From Bradyrhizobium sp. CIAT3101 (GTDB lineage: Bacteria > Pseudomonadota > Alphaproteobacteria > Rhizobiales > Xanthobacteraceae), in contig NZ_CP121634.1 in the NCBI RefSeq assembly GCF_029714945.1, positions 248,001 through 312,000 on the forward strand: DNA of 64,000 bases. The letters run 5' to 3'. The notes beneath the pieces are model-generated. The model had not been told where the DNA came from. It made no database searches and worked only from the letters and a program-made list of their open reading frames with translations. A program made the position numbers and the translations under genes. Below are positions 27,753-39,268 of the stretch, piece after piece (within the stretch, counting starts at the first letter, position 1; every line of letters starts with the position of its first letter).

Positions 27753-27775
27753 GCCTCCCCCCTGAGGGGGGAGGC
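27753..27775 (-). terminator. Hairpin between dnaK and dnaJ
   Basis: A perfect 10 bp G/C stem (GCCTCCCCCC paired with GGGGGGAGGC) with a 3 nt loop, followed on the minus strand by TTTCG. It lies 48 bp past the dnaK stop and fits a partial terminator that lets some transcripts continue into dnaJ. Confidence 0.65.
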
Positions 27776-27823
27776 CAATGCAGCGTGTGGGGTCCAAGCC
27801 GTCCGCATCATACCCTCTCGGGC

Positions 27824-29725
<1,902 letters not shown>

Positions 29726-30123
29726 GGTCCTGATATCCTTGTTTTTGCGGCAGGTTGGCTGGGCCCAGAAGGCACCCGAACCGAAACCCCCTAAGATCAA
29801 ACATTCGCGATATTGCGATGGTTGACGCTCATATAGGAGGGGGGGAGGGGCCCGCAAGGACCGAACGCAAGTTTCGGCCGTGAAAACATTGGGTTTTGGA
29901 AGATCATATCCGGGCTCAACCGCCCTTGCGGGTGAGGAAATATTAACAGGTTCGGCGATCTGCCGGCCCTGCCGCCGTGGTCGGCCCCGGCCCTGTTACC
30001 GGCGCGCCAAACCCGCTACAAGGCCGACCTGCCGGACAGCCTCGCCATGGGGCCGCCTCGCGCGACAAAGCGGCCCAATCGCCGACCATTGAACGGCCTC
30101 AATGTGAACCAATCAGAGTGCCC
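29726..30123. other. Gene-free stretch upstream of dnaK
   Basis: These 398 bases contain the dnaK leader and its heat-shock promoter on the minus strand. The remaining 260 bases lead to the exported-protein gene on the plus strand and show a patch of A/T (AAATATTAACAGG, near 29938) that might be a promoter. No repeat of the families found elsewhere and no RNA gene was recognised. Confidence 0.55.
29830..29858 (-). promoter_or_regulatory. Sigma-32 (RpoH) type promoter of dnaK
   Basis: On the minus strand, CTTG (29858-29855) is followed by 17 bases and then CCTATATG (29837-29830). This fits the alphaproteobacterial heat-shock consensus of CTTG, 17-18 bases, CYTAT-T. The -10 box lies 105 bp before the dnaK start, giving a leader of roughly 95-100 nt. 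Confidence 0.8.
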
Positions 30124-31062
30124 ATGAAGCTGACCCGCCCCCTCGCCGCGCTCGCCCTCCTCGTTGCCACGGCACTTCCGGCGCTTGCCGCCGATGCCGT
30201 CTACCCGCCCGGCTTGCGCCTCGGCATGGTGCCGCTGGTCGGGTTGAACACGGCCAAAACCTTTCCGGGCTTCGAGAACGAGGATGGCAGCGTCAAGGTG
30301 CTGGTCACCGAACTGCCGCCGGCGGCTTACGGCGAGGTCGTGAGCGCCTTCACCGCCAATCCGGCCGGCAACAATGGCGTCAAGCCGGACAAGATCGAGA
30401 CGCCGGCGGGCCTTGCCTATTTCACCACCGAGAGCGGCAAGGCCGGCACGACGCCGGTGAAGCGCTATTCGATGATCGTGCCGGGCACCGGCTTCTCCGG
30501 CTATGTCGCGGTGCAGGTCCCCGAAAACGCGTCGAAGATCTACACCGATGACGCGGTCCGCCAGATGTTTGCGACCGCCACCACCCGCAAGGAAGTGTCG
30601 GCTGACGAGCAGATCGGGCTGATGCCGTTCAAGATCACCGATCTCGCCGGCTTCAAGGACGTCCGCACGCTGGTGCCGGGCTCGAGCCTGATCCTGGCCG
30701 ACGGCAACGAGAGCTCGGGCTATGAATCGAAGCCCTTCATCATCCTCGGCCTGATCGGCGCCACTCCGCAGCAGGCTGACGACCGCGCCCGCTTCGCCCA
30801 GGAAGCCGCGCTCCAGATTCCCGGCGTACGCGAGTCCCGCGTCACCATGTCCGAGCCGATCCGCATCAACGGCCAGCCGGGCTTTGAGACCCGGATCGAC
30901 GGCGTCAGCGGCAAGGACAAGACCCCGGTGACGGTGGTGCAGTGGATCCGCTTCGGCGGCGGCACCTCGCTGCGCATCATCGCCAGTGCGCCGCGCGACC
31001 AATGGTCGGACGCCTTCACCCGCTTCCGCGCCGTGCGCGACGGCATCCAGCCGAAGGGCTAG
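30124..31062 (+). CDS. Exported protein of unknown function
   Basis: A 312-residue protein with a clear Sec signal peptide (MKLTRPLAALALLVATALPALAADA, split here as residues 1-23, cleavage after ALA). The mature part opens with YPPGLRLGMVPL and has repeated beta-rich segments, but I do not recognise a family. It lies beside dnaK on the opposite strand. The mature protein is soluble and periplasmic by prediction. Codon use fits the neighbours, so it is a genuine gene. The start at 30124 is selected because only it gives the signal peptide directly. Confidence 0.75.
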   Translation: MKLTRPLAALALLVATALPALAADAVYPPGLRLGMVPLVGLNTAKTFPGFENEDGSVKVLVTELPPAAYGEVVSAFTANPAGNNGVKPDKIETPAGLAYFTTESGKAGTTPVKRYSMIVPGTGFSGYVAVQVPENASKIYTDDAVRQMFATATTRKEVSADEQIGLMPFKITDLAGFKDVRTLVPGSSLILADGNESSGYESKPFIILGLIGATPQQADDRARFAQEAALQIPGVRESRVTMSEPIRINGQPGFETRIDGVSGKDKTPVTVVQWIRFGGGTSLRIIASAPRDQWSDAFTRFRAVRDGIQPKG

Positions 31063-31086
31063 CACGGTTCGTCCAGCACCCTCGGT

Positions 31087-31103
31087 GTCGTCCCGGCGAA
31101 GGC
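31087..31103. repeat. Family A half-arm remnant
   Basis: GTCGTCCCGGCGAAGGC equals the first 17 bases of the left arm of the family A element at 2426, without the rest. It marks an eroded or partially deleted copy. Confidence 0.6.
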
Positions 31104-31222
31104 GATGTTGGGGCTGGCAGCTCAACCGCTAGCCAAAGCCGGCTGCATTTTCGGGCTTTTGTTCGTACACGAACGGAATTAGGCTTCCCTCCATTGGATC
31201 AACCTTTGAGGGGAGGTGGACG

Positions 31223-31945
31223 ATGCTGGACCGACGACAAATCCTGGCGGCGCTGGGGACCACGGCGCTCGCGAGTCTCGCACCAAGCGCACTTTTCGCG
31301 GCAGCCTCGATCAAGCCGGATGACACCTCCGCGCTGCTCGTGATCGACGTGCAGAACTGCTTCCTGCCCGGCGGCAGCCTCGCGGTGAAGGAAGGCGAGC
31401 AGGTCGTGCCCGTCATCAACAAGATGGCGAAAGCGTTTTCGAACGTGGTGATGACGCAGGACTGGCACACGCCCGGCCACGTCTCGTTCGCATCGGTGCA
31501 TTCCGGCAAGAAGCCGTTCGAGACCATCGACCTGCCCTACGGCAAGCAGGTGCTGTGGCCCGACCATTGCGTGCAGGGCACCGACGGCGCGGCGCTGTCG
31601 AAGGACCTTTCGATCCCGCAGGCCGAACTCATCATCCGCAAGGGTTTCCACAAGGACGTCGACAGCTATTCGGCGTTCCTCGAAGCCGACGGCAAGACAA
31701 CGACGGGCCTTGCGGCCTATCTGAAGTCGCGCAAGATCAAGCGCGTCTTCGTTGCGGGTCTCGCGACGGATTTCTGCGTCGCCTGGACCGCGCTCGATGC
31801 ACGCAAGGCAGGCTTCGAGGTCTATGTCGTGGAAGACGCCTGCCGCGGCATCGATACGCAGGGCTCGCTCGCGAAGGCCTGGGCCGACATGGCCAAGGCC
31901 GGCGTGAAGCGGATTCAGTCTGCGGACATCGCAGTGAGCGCGTAA
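31223..31945 (+). CDS. pncA: Nicotinamidase/pyrazinamidase (PncA), Tat-exported
   Basis: A 240-residue amidase that turns nicotinamide into nicotinate for the NAD salvage pathway. The catalytic Asp is in LLVIDVQNCFLPGG, the metal ligands in TQDWHTPGH, and the catalytic Cys in VAGLATDFCVAW. Unusually, the N-terminus is a twin-arginine signal (DRRQILAALGTTALASL) ending near SALFAA, so the enzyme should be in the periplasm rather than the cytosol. GGGGAGG upstream supports the ATG. A related isochorismatase-type amidase cannot be excluded, but the motifs fit PncA best. Confidence 0.9.
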   Translation: MLDRRQILAALGTTALASLAPSALFAAASIKPDDTSALLVIDVQNCFLPGGSLAVKEGEQVVPVINKMAKAFSNVVMTQDWHTPGHVSFASVHSGKKPFETIDLPYGKQVLWPDHCVQGTDGAALSKDLSIPQAELIIRKGFHKDVDSYSAFLEADGKTTTGLAAYLKSRKIKRVFVAGLATDFCVAWTALDARKAGFEVYVVEDACRGIDTQGSLAKAWADMAKAGVKRIQSADIAVSA

Positions 31946-31963
31946 GGCGCGGCAACTCTCAAA

Positions 31964-32078
31964 CCCTCATCCTGAGGAGCGCGCCGCTTGGCGCGCGTCT
32001 CGAAGGATGAAGGCCGAGGCGTGAGAGCTGGGCCTGCATGGTTCGAGACGGCGCTGACGCGCCTCCTCACCATGAGGG
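31964..32078. repeat. Family E palindromic element, copy 2
   Basis: A 115 bp element with ends at 31964-31980 (CCCTCATCCTGAGGAGC) and 32061-32078 (near-inverse). Internal GCGCGTCTCGAA matches the copy at 14247-14352. It separates pncA and grpE, whose 3' ends converge. Confidence 0.75.
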
Positions 32079-32090
32079 ATCAGAGCGCGC

Positions 32091-32696
32091 TCAGTTCGCT
32101 TCGTTGCTGTTCGCGGCCGGCGCAGGCTTGGCGCCACCCTTGGCGACGCCGACCAGCGCCGGGCGCAGCACGCGCTCGCCGATGGTGTAGCCGGCCTGCA
32201 TGACCTGCACGACGGTGCCGGCGGGCACCGACGCATCCGGCACCTCGTACATCGCCTGCTGGAAGTTCGGATCGAACTTCTGGCCCTGCGGATCGAACTT
32301 CTTCACGCCATGCTTTTCCAGCGCGTTGAGCAGCGAACGCTCGGTGAGCTCGACGCCCTCGATCAGCGCGGTCAGGCCGGGATCGGCCGCGGCACGCGCT
32401 TCGGCCGGAACGGCATCGAGCGCGCGCTGAAGGTTGTCGGCGATGTCGAGCACGTCGCGGGCAAAGCCGGTGACGCCATAGAGCTTGGAGTCAGCGACCT
32501 CCTTGGCGGTGCGCTTGCGCAGATTTTCCATCTCGGCCAGCGTCCGCAGCATGCGGTCGCGCGCCTCGGCGGCTTCCTTCTGCAGCAATTCCACCGAACC
32601 CGGCTCGGGGTCGTCGGGCATGATGTAGGGTTTCGACACCACGGGCTCGCCGGTCGCGGCAGTCGTGTCTTCGGGTTGCCGGTCTCGATCGGTCAT
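32091..32696 (-). CDS. grpE: Nucleotide exchange factor GrpE
   Basis: The co-chaperone that releases ADP from DnaK. A 201-residue protein with a long N-terminal acidic and coiled-coil region (residues about 30-90, [22 protein letters not shown]) and a C-terminal beta-wing domain ([25 protein letters not shown], given here in part). The ATG at 32696 gives the usual short disordered N-terminus ([10 protein letters not shown]). It lies downstream of hrcA, a conserved arrangement, with a hairpin between them. Confidence 0.95.
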   Translation of the reverse strand: MTDRDRQPEDTTAATGEPVVSKPYIMPDDPEPGSVELLQKEAAEARDRMLRTLAEMENLRKRTAKEVADSKLYGVTGFARDVLDIADNLQRALDAVPAEARAAADPGLTALIEGVELTERSLLNALEKHGVKKFDPQGQKFDPNFQQAMYEVPDASVPAGTVVQVMQAGYTIGERVLRPALVGVAKGGAKPAPAANSNEAN

Positions 32697-32751
32697 CGGC
32701 TCTCTTTTCGAACTGGTCTTACGGGATTTTGCTGGCCCGGATATCGTGCTT

Positions 32752-32775
32752 CGGGCGCTGAAAATCAAGCGCCCG
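32752..32775 (-). terminator. Hairpin between hrcA and grpE
   Basis: A perfect 8 bp stem (CGGGCGCT paired with AGCGCCCG) with an 8 nt loop lies 20 bp past the hrcA stop. There is no T run after it, so it may slow or process the hrcA-grpE transcript instead of ending it. Confidence 0.45.
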
Positions 32776-32794
32776 TGATCGTCTCAAATGCCGG

Positions 32795-33883
32795 TCAGCC
32801 CCCCAGCAGGCGGCTGACGATGCGGGCGGCGTAGTCCACGGTCGGGATCACACGGGCATAATTCAGCCGCGTCGGCCCGATCACGCCCAAAACGCCGACG
32901 ATGCGGCCGGCGGCATCCCGATAGGGCGAGATGATGGTGGAGGACCCCGACAGCGAAAACAGCTTGTTTTCGCTGCCGATGAAGATCCGGACGCCCTCGG
33001 CGGTTTCGGCACGCCCCAGCAGGTCGATGACGCCGCGCTTGGTCTCGAGATCGTCGAACAGCAGGCGAACGCGCTCGAGATCCTCCAGCGCGTGCAGGTC
33101 CTCCAGCAGATTGGCGTGGCCGCGGACGATGAGCTGGCGGTCCTCATTCTCGCCGCCAGACCAGCTCGCGATCCCGGCCGAGATCACCTTTTGCGTCAAT
33201 TGATCGAGCTCGGCGCGAGCCTCGCCTAGCGCGGTTTCCAGCTCGAGCCGCGCCTCGGCGAGCGTCCGGCCGCGAATCCGCGCATTGAGGAAATTGCCGG
33301 CTTCGATGATGGCGGAGGAGGGAACTCCCGGCGGCAGCGCCAGCACGCGGTTTTCAACCTGGCCATCCTCGCCGACCAGGATCACCAGTGCCTTTTCGGG
33401 TTCCAGCCGGACGAACTCGATGTGCTTCAGCCTTGTATTTGATTTCGGCGTCAAAACGACGGCCGCGGTGCGGGTGAGACCCGACAGCCGCGTCAGCGCC
33501 TGATCGAGCGCCGCCTCGACTGATTGGGCCTGACCGACGGAGGTCAGCTGGCTCTGGATCGACTGCCGCTCCGCCTCGTTGAGATCGCCGACCTGCATCA
33601 AGGCGTCGACGAAGAAGCGCAGGCCGAGTTCCGTCGGTAGCCGGCCGGCAGACGTGTGCGGGGCGTAGATGAGGCCGAGATGTTCCAGATCGGCCATGAC
33701 GTTGCGGACCGAGGCCGGCGACAGCGGCATCGCGATCAGCCGCGAGATGTTGCGCGAGCCCACCGGCTCGCCGGTCGCGAGGTAGCTTTCGACAATTTGA
33801 CGAAAGATGTCGCGTGAACGCTCGTTGAGCTGGGCGAGGCCTGCGCGCGGCGCGATCAGATGGATCGGATCGTGATGGGCCAC
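32795..33883 (-). CDS. hrcA: Heat-inducible transcription repressor HrcA
   Basis: The repressor that binds CIRCE operators (usually at groESL) and is itself kept folded by GroEL. This 362-residue protein has an N-terminal winged helix ([29 protein letters not shown]) and a GAF-like dimerisation domain ([16 protein letters not shown]). [21 protein letters not shown] is the conserved C-terminal end. No CIRCE repeat was found upstream of it or of any gene in the window, so its direct targets lie elsewhere. Confidence 0.95.
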   Translation of the reverse strand: MAHHDPIHLIAPRAGLAQLNERSRDIFRQIVESYLATGEPVGSRNISRLIAMPLSPASVRNVMADLEHLGLIYAPHTSAGRLPTELGLRFFVDALMQVGDLNEAERQSIQSQLTSVGQAQSVEAALDQALTRLSGLTRTAAVVLTPKSNTRLKHIEFVRLEPEKALVILVGEDGQVENRVLALPPGVPSSAIIEAGNFLNARIRGRTLAEARLELETALGEARAELDQLTQKVISAGIASWSGGENEDRQLIVRGHANLLEDLHALEDLERVRLLFDDLETKRGVIDLLGRAETAEGVRIFIGSENKLFSLSGSSTIISPYRDAAGRIVGVLGVIGPTRLNYARVIPTVDYAARIVSRLLGG

Positions 33884-34064
33884 AGACGGTAACTCCTCTC
33901 AGATGCTCATAATTTGTCCATCCCCGAGGGTTCTGACAAGCGTGGCGTTTGCGGGGTGGAAAACCCGGGGTGAAAAAGCCTTGTCCTTTCCCCTTGCCGC
34001 CCACCCTCACCCCACCTACAAGCACCGCGAATAGCCCTTTTCCGAGAGTTTTGGAGGATTCCCC

Positions 34065-34778
34065 ATGCGGCCAAGCCGCCGTGCGCCCGACGAATTGCGC
34101 CCCGTGACGCTTGAGCGTGGCGTGGTCAAATACGCGGAAGGCTCCTGCCTCGTGAAATTCGGCGACACCCATGTGCTGGTCACCGCCACCCTGGAAGACC
34201 GCCTGCCGCCCTGGCTGAAGGGCCAGGGCCGCGGCTGGGTCACCGCCGAATACGGCATGCTGCCGCGCGCGACCTCCGAACGCACCCGCCGCGAAGCGGC
34301 CGCCGGCAAGCAGAGCGGCCGCACCGTCGAGATCCAGCGCCTGATCGGGCGTTCGTTGCGCACCATCGTCGATCTCGAAGCGCTCGGTGAGCGCCAGATC
34401 ACGGTCGATTGCGACGTGCTCCAGGCCGATGGCGGCACCCGCACCGCCTCGATCACCGGTGCCTGGGTCGCGCTCGCCGACTGCATCAACTGGATGAAGA
34501 CGCGCAACATGATCAAGGCCAACGTGATGCGCGACAACGTCGCCGCGATCTCGTGCGGCATCTATCAGGGCAAGCCGGTGCTGGATCTCGACTATGCCGA
34601 GGATTCCGAAGCCGAAACCGACGCCAATTTCGTCATGACCGGCGACGGCCGCATCATCGAGGTGCAGGGCACCGCGGAACGCGAGCCGTTCACGCAGGAC
34701 GAGTTCCTCGCGCTGATCGCCCTGGCGCAAAAGGGCATCGCGCGTCTGGTGGACTTGCAGAAACTGGCTGTCGCGTAG
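34065..34778 (+). CDS. rph: Ribonuclease PH
   Basis: A phosphorolytic 3'-to-5' exoribonuclease that trims tRNA 3' ends. The 237-residue protein has the standard start [14 protein letters not shown] and the phosphate-binding segments [16 protein letters not shown] and [26 protein letters not shown] is the conserved catalytic strand and helix region. A GGAGGA ribosome motif precedes the ATG. It is divergent from hrcA and leads into rdgB after 11 nt. Confidence 0.96.
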   Translation: MRPSRRAPDELRPVTLERGVVKYAEGSCLVKFGDTHVLVTATLEDRLPPWLKGQGRGWVTAEYGMLPRATSERTRREAAAGKQSGRTVEIQRLIGRSLRTIVDLEALGERQITVDCDVLQADGGTRTASITGAWVALADCINWMKTRNMIKANVMRDNVAAISCGIYQGKPVLDLDYAEDSEAETDANFVMTGDGRIIEVQGTAEREPFTQDEFLALIALAQKGIARLVDLQKLAVA

Positions 34779-34789
34779 TCAATAGGCCC

Positions 34790-35425
34790 ATGCACCGCCG
34801 AATCACCGGAAAGCTCGTCATCGCGACCCACAATCCCGGCAAGCTCGCCGAGATGAAGGAGCTGCTCGCGCCTCACGGCATCGAGGTGGTGTCGGCCGGC
34901 GAGCTCGGCCTGCCCGAGCCCGACGAGACCGGCAACGACTTCCGCAGCAATGCCGCGATCAAGGCGATCGCGGCGGCGCAGGCGACCGGATTTCCATCCT
35001 TCGCCGATGATTCCGGCATCGTGGTCGATGCGCTCGACGGCGCGCCCGGCATCTACAGCGCGCGCTGGGCCGGACCGTCCAAGGATTTCGCCGCGGCCAT
35101 GGCGCAGATCGAGCGCCTGTTGCAGGAGCGCGGCGCCACGACGCCCGACAAACGTAAATCGCATTTCGTCTCGGCGCTCTGCGTCGCCTGGCCCGACGGT
35201 CATCTCGAAGAGGTCGAGGCGCGCGTCGACGGCACAATGGTCTGGCCGCCGCGCGGTACCGCCGGCTTCGGTTACGATCCGATGTTCTTGCCCGACGGTC
35301 ACACGCGCACCTTCGGCGAGATGGAAAGCATCGAGAAGCACGGCCTGCCGCCACTCGGCCTCGGCCTGTCGCACCGCGCCCGCGCCTTCGTGAAACTGGC
35401 GGAGATCTGCCTTGAGCCGCGCTAA
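34790..35425 (+). CDS. rdgB: XTP/dITP diphosphatase (house-cleaning NTPase)
   Basis: Hydrolyses non-canonical purine triphosphates such as ITP and XTP to keep them out of DNA and RNA. It has 211 residues. [12 protein letters not shown] is the N-terminal nucleotide motif, [22 protein letters not shown] holds the metal-binding acids, and [12 protein letters not shown] and LSHRARA complete the set. The stop codon lies inside a family B-prime repeat that runs on into hemW; the ORF overlaps hemW by 14 nt. Confidence 0.95.
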   Translation: MHRRITGKLVIATHNPGKLAEMKELLAPHGIEVVSAGELGLPEPDETGNDFRSNAAIKAIAAAQATGFPSFADDSGIVVDALDGAPGIYSARWAGPSKDFAAAMAQIERLLQERGATTPDKRKSHFVSALCVAWPDGHLEEVEARVDGTMVWPPRGTAGFGYDPMFLPDGHTRTFGEMESIEKHGLPPLGLGLSHRARAFVKLAEICLEPR

Positions 35426-36626
35426 AGCGTTTTCAAGCGAAGTGGACACCGGTTCGCGCCGGGAAAACGCGTCAAAACAAGAATCTGAAGCTTTTGGCGT
35501 CTACGTGCACTGGCCGTTCTGCCTGTCGAAGTGTCCCTATTGCGACTTCAACAGCCATGTCCGCCACGCCGCGATCGACGAGGCGCGTTTTGCCTCCGCG
35601 TTCGCCCGCGAGATCGAAACCACCGCACAGCGCGCGCCCGGCCGTGAGGTCTCCTCGATCTTTCTCGGCGGCGGCACGCCGTCGCTGATGCAGCCTTCGA
35701 CCGTCGGCGCCGTGCTCGACGCGATCGGCCAGCATTGGAACGTTGCCAATGACGTCGAAGTGACGCTCGAGGCAAACCCGACCAGTGTCGAAGCCACGCG
35801 CTTTGCCGGCTATCGCGCAGCCGGCGTCAATCGCGTTTCACTGGGCGTGCAGGCGCTGGATGACGCCTCGCTGAAAGCGCTCGGCCGCATGCACAGCGCG
35901 CGCGAGGCGCTCGATGCCGTTGCGATCGCGCGCCGCTCGTTCGATCGCTATTCGTTCGACCTGATCTACGCCCGCCCGGACCAGACGCCGGCGATGTGGG
36001 CCGACGAGCTGCGTCTCGCCATCGATGAAGCGGCCGAGCATCTGTCGCTCTACCAGCTCACCATCGAGGAAGGCACGCCGTTCTTCGGCCTGCACCAGGC
36101 CGGCAAGCTGAAGACGCCGGACGAAGCCGTCGCGCGCGCGCTCTACGACGTGACGCAGGAGACCTGCGACAAGCTCGGTCTGCCGGCTTACGAGATTTCC
36201 AATCACGCGCGGCGCGGCGCCGAGTGCCGGCACAATCTGGTGTACTGGCGCGGCGAGGAATATGCCGGCATCGGTCCCGGCGCACATGGCCGCCTCGACA
36301 TCGACGGCGCGCGCCATGCCACCGCCACCGAGAAGCGGCCCGAAGCCTGGCTGATGCGCGTCGAAAGCAGCGGCCACGGCGTCGTCACCGACGATCTCCT
36401 CAACAGCGAAGAACGCGCCGACGAATTCCTGCTGATGGGATTGCGCCTCGCCGAGGGCATCGACCCCGAGCGTTACACGGCGCTCTCAGGTCGCCCGCTG
36501 GACCCCGGTCGCATCGCGCTGCTGCGCGAGGAAGGCGCGATCACGGTCGATGCAACGGGCCGTTTGCGCGTCACGAGCAGCGGATTCCCGGTGCTGGACG
36601 CTGTGGTCGCGGATCTCGCGGCATAG
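35412..36626 (+). CDS. hemW: Radical SAM heme chaperone HemW, with repeat-derived N-terminus
   Basis: A radical SAM protein that binds heme and hands it to acceptor proteins. CLSKCPYC gives the CxxxCxxC iron-sulfur motif, LGGGTPS the SAM motif, and HNLVYW the HemW signature that separates it from coproporphyrinogen dehydrogenase HemN. The only early start is the TTG at 35412. Residues 5-25 are encoded by a palindromic repeat (35424-35486) before the conserved GVYVHWPF begins at about residue 29. A GTG at 35442 is the only alternative before the core. 404 residues, normal length apart from this extension. Confidence 0.88.
   Translation: MSRAKAFSSEVDTGSRRENASKQESEAFGVYVHWPFCLSKCPYCDFNSHVRHAAIDEARFASAFAREIETTAQRAPGREVSSIFLGGGTPSLMQPSTVGAVLDAIGQHWNVANDVEVTLEANPTSVEATRFAGYRAAGVNRVSLGVQALDDASLKALGRMHSAREALDAVAIARRSFDRYSFDLIYARPDQTPAMWADELRLAIDEAAEHLSLYQLTIEEGTPFFGLHQAGKLKTPDEAVARALYDVTQETCDKLGLPAYEISNHARRGAECRHNLVYWRGEEYAGIGPGAHGRLDIDGARHATATEKRPEAWLMRVESSGHGVVTDDLLNSEERADEFLLMGLRLAEGIDPERYTALSGRPLDPGRIALLREEGAITVDATGRLRVTSSGFPVLDAVVADLAA
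35424..35486. repeat. Palindromic repeat fused into hemW 5' coding region
   Basis: This 63 bp element has perfect 8 bp arms GCGTTTTC (35427-35434) and GAAAACGC (35463-35470). I know this sequence type from rhizobial intergenic regions. Here it begins in the rdgB stop codon and runs on as hemW codons 5-25. Confidence 0.6.
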
Positions 36627-36635
36627 CGAGCTCTT

Positions 36636-36725
36636 GTAGGGTGGGCAAAGCGAAGCGTGCCCACGCATTCTTTGAAATAGAGAGAGATCGTGGGCACGGC
36701 GCAAGGGCGCCTTTGCCCACCCTAC
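36636..36725. repeat. Family C palindromic element, copy 1
   Basis: A 90 bp element with perfect 15 bp ends (GTAGGGTGGGCAAAG at 36636-36650 and its inverse at 36711-36725) and a second inner pair GTGCCCAC/GTGGGCAC. It lies 9 bp after the hemW stop and before the convergent lipoprotein gene. Confidence 0.85.
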
Positions 36726-36742
36726 GGCACCGTCGTCCTGAA

Positions 36743-37978
36743 CTACGCCCCAAAGCTCTTCGGCGAACCCGCGACCGCAACACCGCCGCCGGTCGTCACC
36801 TTCATCACCGCAAGGCCCCGCTCGTTGGTGCCGTCGGCGCGGAAGCGGAACAGGCCGTCGATGCCGGCGAAGCCGGAGGGATTGGTGAGCACGTCGGACG
36901 AGAAGCGCGTGGTGCCCTGCGTGCGCGCGAGTGCGGCCACGAGTGCGACCGCGTCATAGGCAAGTGTCGCGGTGCGGATCGGCTCGGCGCCGTATTTGGT
37001 GCGGTAACGGCCGGCGAATGCGCGGAAGCCGGCGGGATCCGGCGCGGCGTAGAGGCCGCCTTGCAGGTTCGGGCTGGCATAGACCCGCGGGCTGTCCCAG
37101 AGGCCGGTGCCGAGCAGCTGGATGTTGCGTAAGTTCGCGCCCGCGGCCGTCATCGCATCCGCGACCGCGACGACGGCATCGCCGTCATCGGCAATGAACA
37201 GCGCATCGGCGCTGCCGAGCTGTTGCGCGACAGTGCGCGCGGGCGTGGCGCGATCGGCGCCGTATTTCTCGAATGCGACGATGCGTCCGCCGCGCCTGGG
37301 CACCGCGGCCTTCACCGCGGCTTCGACGACATTGCCATAGGCATTGTCGGGCAGGAGCACGGCGACGGAACGTTTTCCGATGCTGGAGGAATATTCGACG
37401 ATGCGATTGACGTCGGACTCCGGCAGGAAGCTCAAGAGATAGACGCCGCGGCCGGCGACGCTCGAATCCGTCGAGAACGCCATCACCGAAATGCCCCGCG
37501 TGCGCGCGACCTGCGCCACGGCCGGGACCGACTGCGCGAACAGCGGCCCCAGGATGATCTCGGCGCCTTCGTCGACCGCCTGCTGCGCGCCGGCTTGCGC
37601 GCCCTGCGGGCTGCCATTGTCGTCCTTGATCAGGAGCTGGATGTTCGGGTTCTGGAACTCGGCCAGCGCCATCTCGGCAGCGTTGCGCATCGACTGCGCG
37701 GCGAGCCCGGCATTGCCCGCGGCCGACAGCGGCAGGATCACCGCAACCTTCACCCCGCCGGTGCCGGCGGTGGTCGCCTGCTGCGGCGGGCCTGCCGGCT
37801 GGGCCGGCGGCGGAGAGGAACTCGAGAACGGGTTGGAAAACTGGCTGAGGCTCTGCTGCACGCCGGCGCAGGCTGACAGCAGGGGCGTGCCGAGCAGCAG
37901 GCCAAGCGCACTCCGCCGGGTCGCACCCGCGAAACGGGGCCCCTCAACGGGAGACTTCAGATCACGCGGGCCCACCAT
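36743..37978 (-). CDS. LpoA-like penicillin-binding-protein activator / periplasmic-binding lipoprotein
   Basis: A 411-residue outer- or inner-membrane lipoprotein with lipobox LLSAC near residue 38 and a Pro/Ser-rich linker. The folded part begins VKVAVILPLSAAGNAG and resembles the Leu/Ile/Val-binding fold of the LpoA C-terminal domain. In E. coli the equivalent gene (lpoA) is divergent from rsmI and activates a penicillin-binding protein; the same divergence from rsmI is seen here. An ABC-type substrate-binding role is the alternative. The ATG at 37978 is preferred over an earlier ATG for its adjacent AGAAGAGAAG. Confidence 0.75.
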   Translation of the reverse strand: MVGPRDLKSPVEGPRFAGATRRSALGLLLGTPLLSACAGVQQSLSQFSNPFSSSSPPPAQPAGPPQQATTAGTGGVKVAVILPLSAAGNAGLAAQSMRNAAEMALAEFQNPNIQLLIKDDNGSPQGAQAGAQQAVDEGAEIILGPLFAQSVPAVAQVARTRGISVMAFSTDSSVAGRGVYLLSFLPESDVNRIVEYSSSIGKRSVAVLLPDNAYGNVVEAAVKAAVPRRGGRIVAFEKYGADRATPARTVAQQLGSADALFIADDGDAVVAVADAMTAAGANLRNIQLLGTGLWDSPRVYASPNLQGGLYAAPDPAGFRAFAGRYRTKYGAEPIRTATLAYDAVALVAALARTQGTTRFSSDVLTNPSGFAGIDGLFRFRADGTNERGLAVMKVTTGGGVAVAGSPKSFGA

Positions 37979-38317
37979 TGCAACTTCTCTTCTGATCGTC
38001 CGTCGCCGGCCGATCACAGCAAATCTTGCCGCGACAGAACCCGCGGATTCAGGCATATTGTCGGCAAATAGTTAACCAAAACAAAAGGATAATGACCGCT
38101 TAACGCGGCTGCCCTCGCTGCCTGGCTGGCTGTTCGCCGTCCGTCATCCAGCATCAAGGCGGGCTTTCCGCCGCGAATATGGCGCTGACGCTTCGTTCCC
38201 GTGAGAATGTGATGCCGGATGGATCACATTCCAGTCCTTCCTCGCCCCTCAACTGGCACGATCTTTTTCGAAGGACCGGTTCCCAGCCCCGGGGATCATG
38301 CCTAAGTTCGAATCATT
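37979..38317. other. Gene-free divergent region between lpoA-like gene and rsmI
   Basis: These 339 bases hold the promoters of both divergent genes, although none can be assigned with confidence. An A-rich patch (AACCAAAACAAAAGGATAAT) sits at about 38074-38093. A perfect long palindrome (38205-38231) is the clearest structure. No gene was seen. Confidence 0.6.
38205..38231. promoter_or_regulatory. Perfect 27 bp dyad upstream of rsmI
   Basis: GAATGTGAT, a 9 nt spacer and ATCACATTC form a perfect 9 bp inverted repeat. It lies 87 bp before rsmI and 226 bp before the divergent lipoprotein gene. The TGTGA/TCACA spacing (11) is too wide for a CRP-type site, so it may be an operator for another regulator or an RNA hairpin. 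Confidence 0.5.

Positions 38318-39254
<937 letters not shown>

Positions 39255-39268
<14 letters not shown>

Noticed and set aside
29880..30092. A 70-codon frame before the exported-protein gene
   Set aside because: The composition is Arg/Pro/Cys-rich with no domain, and there is no ribosome site. It is best seen as noncoding leader.
33884..34064. A CIRCE operator upstream of hrcA
   Set aside because: No TTAGCACTC/GAGTGCTAA dyad is present here, nor was one noticed in the other promoter regions of the window.
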